Source of the DNA: CAZHRJ01 sp964534765
GTDB lineage: Bacteria; Lindowbacteria; 2-12-FULL-62-27
DNA length: 13,727 bases
Direction of reading: 5' to 3'
Assembly (NCBI GenBank): GCA_964534765.1
Contig: CAZHRJ010000088.1
Coordinates: 1-13,727, forward strand
Shown in pieces: positions 12,335-13,727 of this stretch; position 1 is the first letter of the stretch; each line of letters begins with the position of its first letter. The notes under the pieces are model-generated. The model ran no database searches, was not told where the DNA came from, and saw only the letters and a program-made list of their open reading frames with translations. Position numbers and translations under genes: made by a program.

Positions 12335-13727
12335 ATGAACTCTTCACCGCGGAAGCAATCCTTCAAAATCATGGCGGCCTTTTCCGCCGCCGGCGCCGTC
12401 GTGGGCCTCTTGCTGTTCGCGTCCATCCGGAATTTCGAATGGCGCAACACGCAGGACCGATTTGCGATCCTGGCGGATGACCGGCACGACGCGGTCCGGA
12501 AAAAGGTCGAGGTCAGCCTCGATTTTCTCCGGGGCCTCGCGAGTTTCTTTTACGCCAGCGAACGCGTCACAGCCGAAGAGTTCAAAACCTACGCCCGGGA
12601 AATCGTTTCCAGGCGGGATGAGATCACCAGCATGGAATGGATTCCCCGTGTCGCCGGCGCCGACCGTGCAGCCGTCGAGAAAGAGGCGCAACGGGATGAC
12701 CGGGACTTTCAGATCATGGAGTTGAGATCCGATGGCGAGATGGCGCCCGCCGGAAAACGCGATGAATACTATCCCCTGCGCTACGTCGAACCCTTTGAGG
12801 CCAATCGGAGCGTCTGGGGAATGGACTATGCCGCCCGGGCTATCCGGTGGTCGACCATGCAGGCGTCGCGTGATGCGGGCGAACCGAGGATGACGCCATG
12901 GCTGACATTCCAGAGGCGTCCCGTCGTTCGGGCTGACAGGACCGGGATTCTGGTTTTTCTGCCGCTTTTCGCTTCGAAGGATCCGCAGACGCCGGATGAA
13001 CGCCGCCGGACAATCCGCGGGTTTGTCGCGGCCGTCTATCTGATGGATGAGATCGTGCTGTCCACCTTTCCGGGCATGGAAGACCGGAACATGGATATCT
13101 ATCTCTTCGAGGACACGGCCGACACAGGCCCGTTCACATTCCGGTACTACGGCCTGGCCGGACGAAAAATCTCGGCCGACGGCGCCAAGGACCTTCGCGC
13201 GGCCATGGACGAGGATGTTTCCTGGGAGGGATCGATCGACATGGCGGGCCGCCGGTGGGCTCTACTCTACAGGGCCACGCCCGCCTTTATGGGAAGCCAC
13301 CGCTCCACGCTGCCCCATCTGGCGATGTTCGTGTGTTTCATCGGGTTCTTTCTTCTCGGCGCCTACATCGCGTCGCTTCAATCCCGGGCGGCGCTCATCG
13401 AGCAAACGGTCCAGCTTCGGACGCTGGAACTGCGGGATGAGATCGAGACGCGCAAGCGGGTGGAGGAACAGCTGGATGTGGCGCGCGCCACGGCCGAATC
13501 GGCGAACCGCGCCAAGAGCCAGTTTCTGGCGAACATGAGCCACGAAATCCGCACGCCCATGAACGCGATCATCGGCATGACGGAATTGACGCTCGACACC
13601 GACCTGACGCCCATCCAGCGCGACTATCTCGACTCCGTGAAGATCTCGGCGGGTGCGCTCCTCAATGTCATCAACAATATTCTCGACTTTTCCAAGATCG
13701 AGGCCGGGAAGCTGGAACTGGATCGCG
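12335..13727 (+). CDS. CHASE-domain sensor histidine kinase (3' end outside window)
   Basis: The frame is open for 464 codons to the window edge. The N-terminus has a membrane helix (about 12-30). A CHASE-type extracytoplasmic sensor domain follows; FLRGLASFFYASERVTAEEF, FKTYAREIVS and SMEWIPRV are typical of it. A second membrane helix lies at about 328-347. A charged coiled-coil linker leads to a HisKA dimerisation domain with FLANMSHEIRTPMNAIIGM, where His403 is the predicted phosphorylation site, and FSKIEAGKLEL follows. The HATPase domain and any receiver domains lie beyond the edge; this HisKA subtype often occurs in hybrid kinases. CHASE domains bind small ligands outside the cell, but the ligand is unknown. 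No Shine-Dalgarno sequence precedes the ATG. The 66-base gap after the ATPase gene holds only a weak -10-like box. Confidence 0.93.
   Translation, partial: MNSSPRKQSFKIMAAFSAAGAVVGLLLFASIRNFEWRNTQDRFAILADDRHDAVRKKVEVSLDFLRGLASFFYASERVTAEEFKTYAREIVSRRDEITSMEWIPRVAGADRAAVEKEAQRDDRDFQIMELRSDGEMAPAGKRDEYYPLRYVEPFEANRSVWGMDYAARAIRWSTMQASRDAGEPRMTPWLTFQRRPVVRADRTGILVFLPLFASKDPQTPDERRRTIRGFVAAVYLMDEIVLSTFPGMEDRNMDIYLFEDTADTGPFTFRYYGLAGRKISADGAKDLRAAMDEDVSWEGSIDMAGRRWALLYRATPAFMGSHRSTLPHLAMFVCFIGFFLLGAYIASLQSRAALIEQTVQLRTLELRDEIETRKRVEEQLDVARATAESANRAKSQFLANMSHEIRTPMNAIIGMTELTLDTDLTPIQRDYLDSVKISAGALLNVINNILDFSKIEAGKLELDR

Noticed and set aside
10941..13727. Search for a duplicated tRNA-Glu 3' end (attachment site) downstream
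   Set aside because: No second copy of the GGGTTCAAATCCC region was seen, and no integrase gene is present.
1..13727. CRISPR arrays, insertion sequences, transposases, prophage genes
   Set aside because: No regularly spaced repeats, transposase motifs or phage structural genes are visible on either strand.

Overview
The window comes from a GC-rich bacterial chromosome, most likely a diderm (Gram-negative-type) lineage. A predicted lipoprotein, signal peptidase II and UDP-sugar genes fit a cell with a lipoprotein-bearing envelope and surface glycans. I cannot name the phylum from sequence alone. Neither tRNA gene encodes its CCA tail, and most plus-strand genes lack a Shine-Dalgarno sequence.

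Left part (1-2850). The window opens inside the 3' end of a DUF2628-type membrane protein gene on the plus strand. The minus strand follows: tRNA-Val(UAC); a stand-alone LON substrate-binding-domain protein with its own strong promoter and a possible leader peptide; then four genes that each overlap the next by four bases. These encode a cupin lipoprotein and three small single-pass membrane proteins of unknown function, one of only 54 residues.

Centre (2850-10762, plus strand). A short divergent promoter region leads into ileS-lspA-rluD-type pseudouridine synthase, then rph-rdgB-ugd-uxs. Most junctions are overlaps or gaps of about 10 bases or less. The last two genes form the two-step route from UDP-glucose through UDP-glucuronate to UDP-xylose, attached to tRNA-processing and nucleotide-sanitation genes.

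Right part (10763-13727, plus strand). tRNA-Glu(CUC) has a near-consensus promoter. It is followed by a long AT-rich perfect inverted repeat lying just before the promoter of an AAA+ ATPase/DUF4143 gene. The window ends inside a CHASE-domain sensor histidine kinase, cut off just after its HisKA domain.

The points most worth following up are the inverted repeat before the DUF4143 ATPase gene, the promoter/operator/leader-ORF arrangement before the LON-domain gene, the uncharacterised four-gene overlapping operon, and a recurring placement of -10-like boxes 6-9 bases before start codons that lack Shine-Dalgarno sequences, which suggests leaderless mRNAs.
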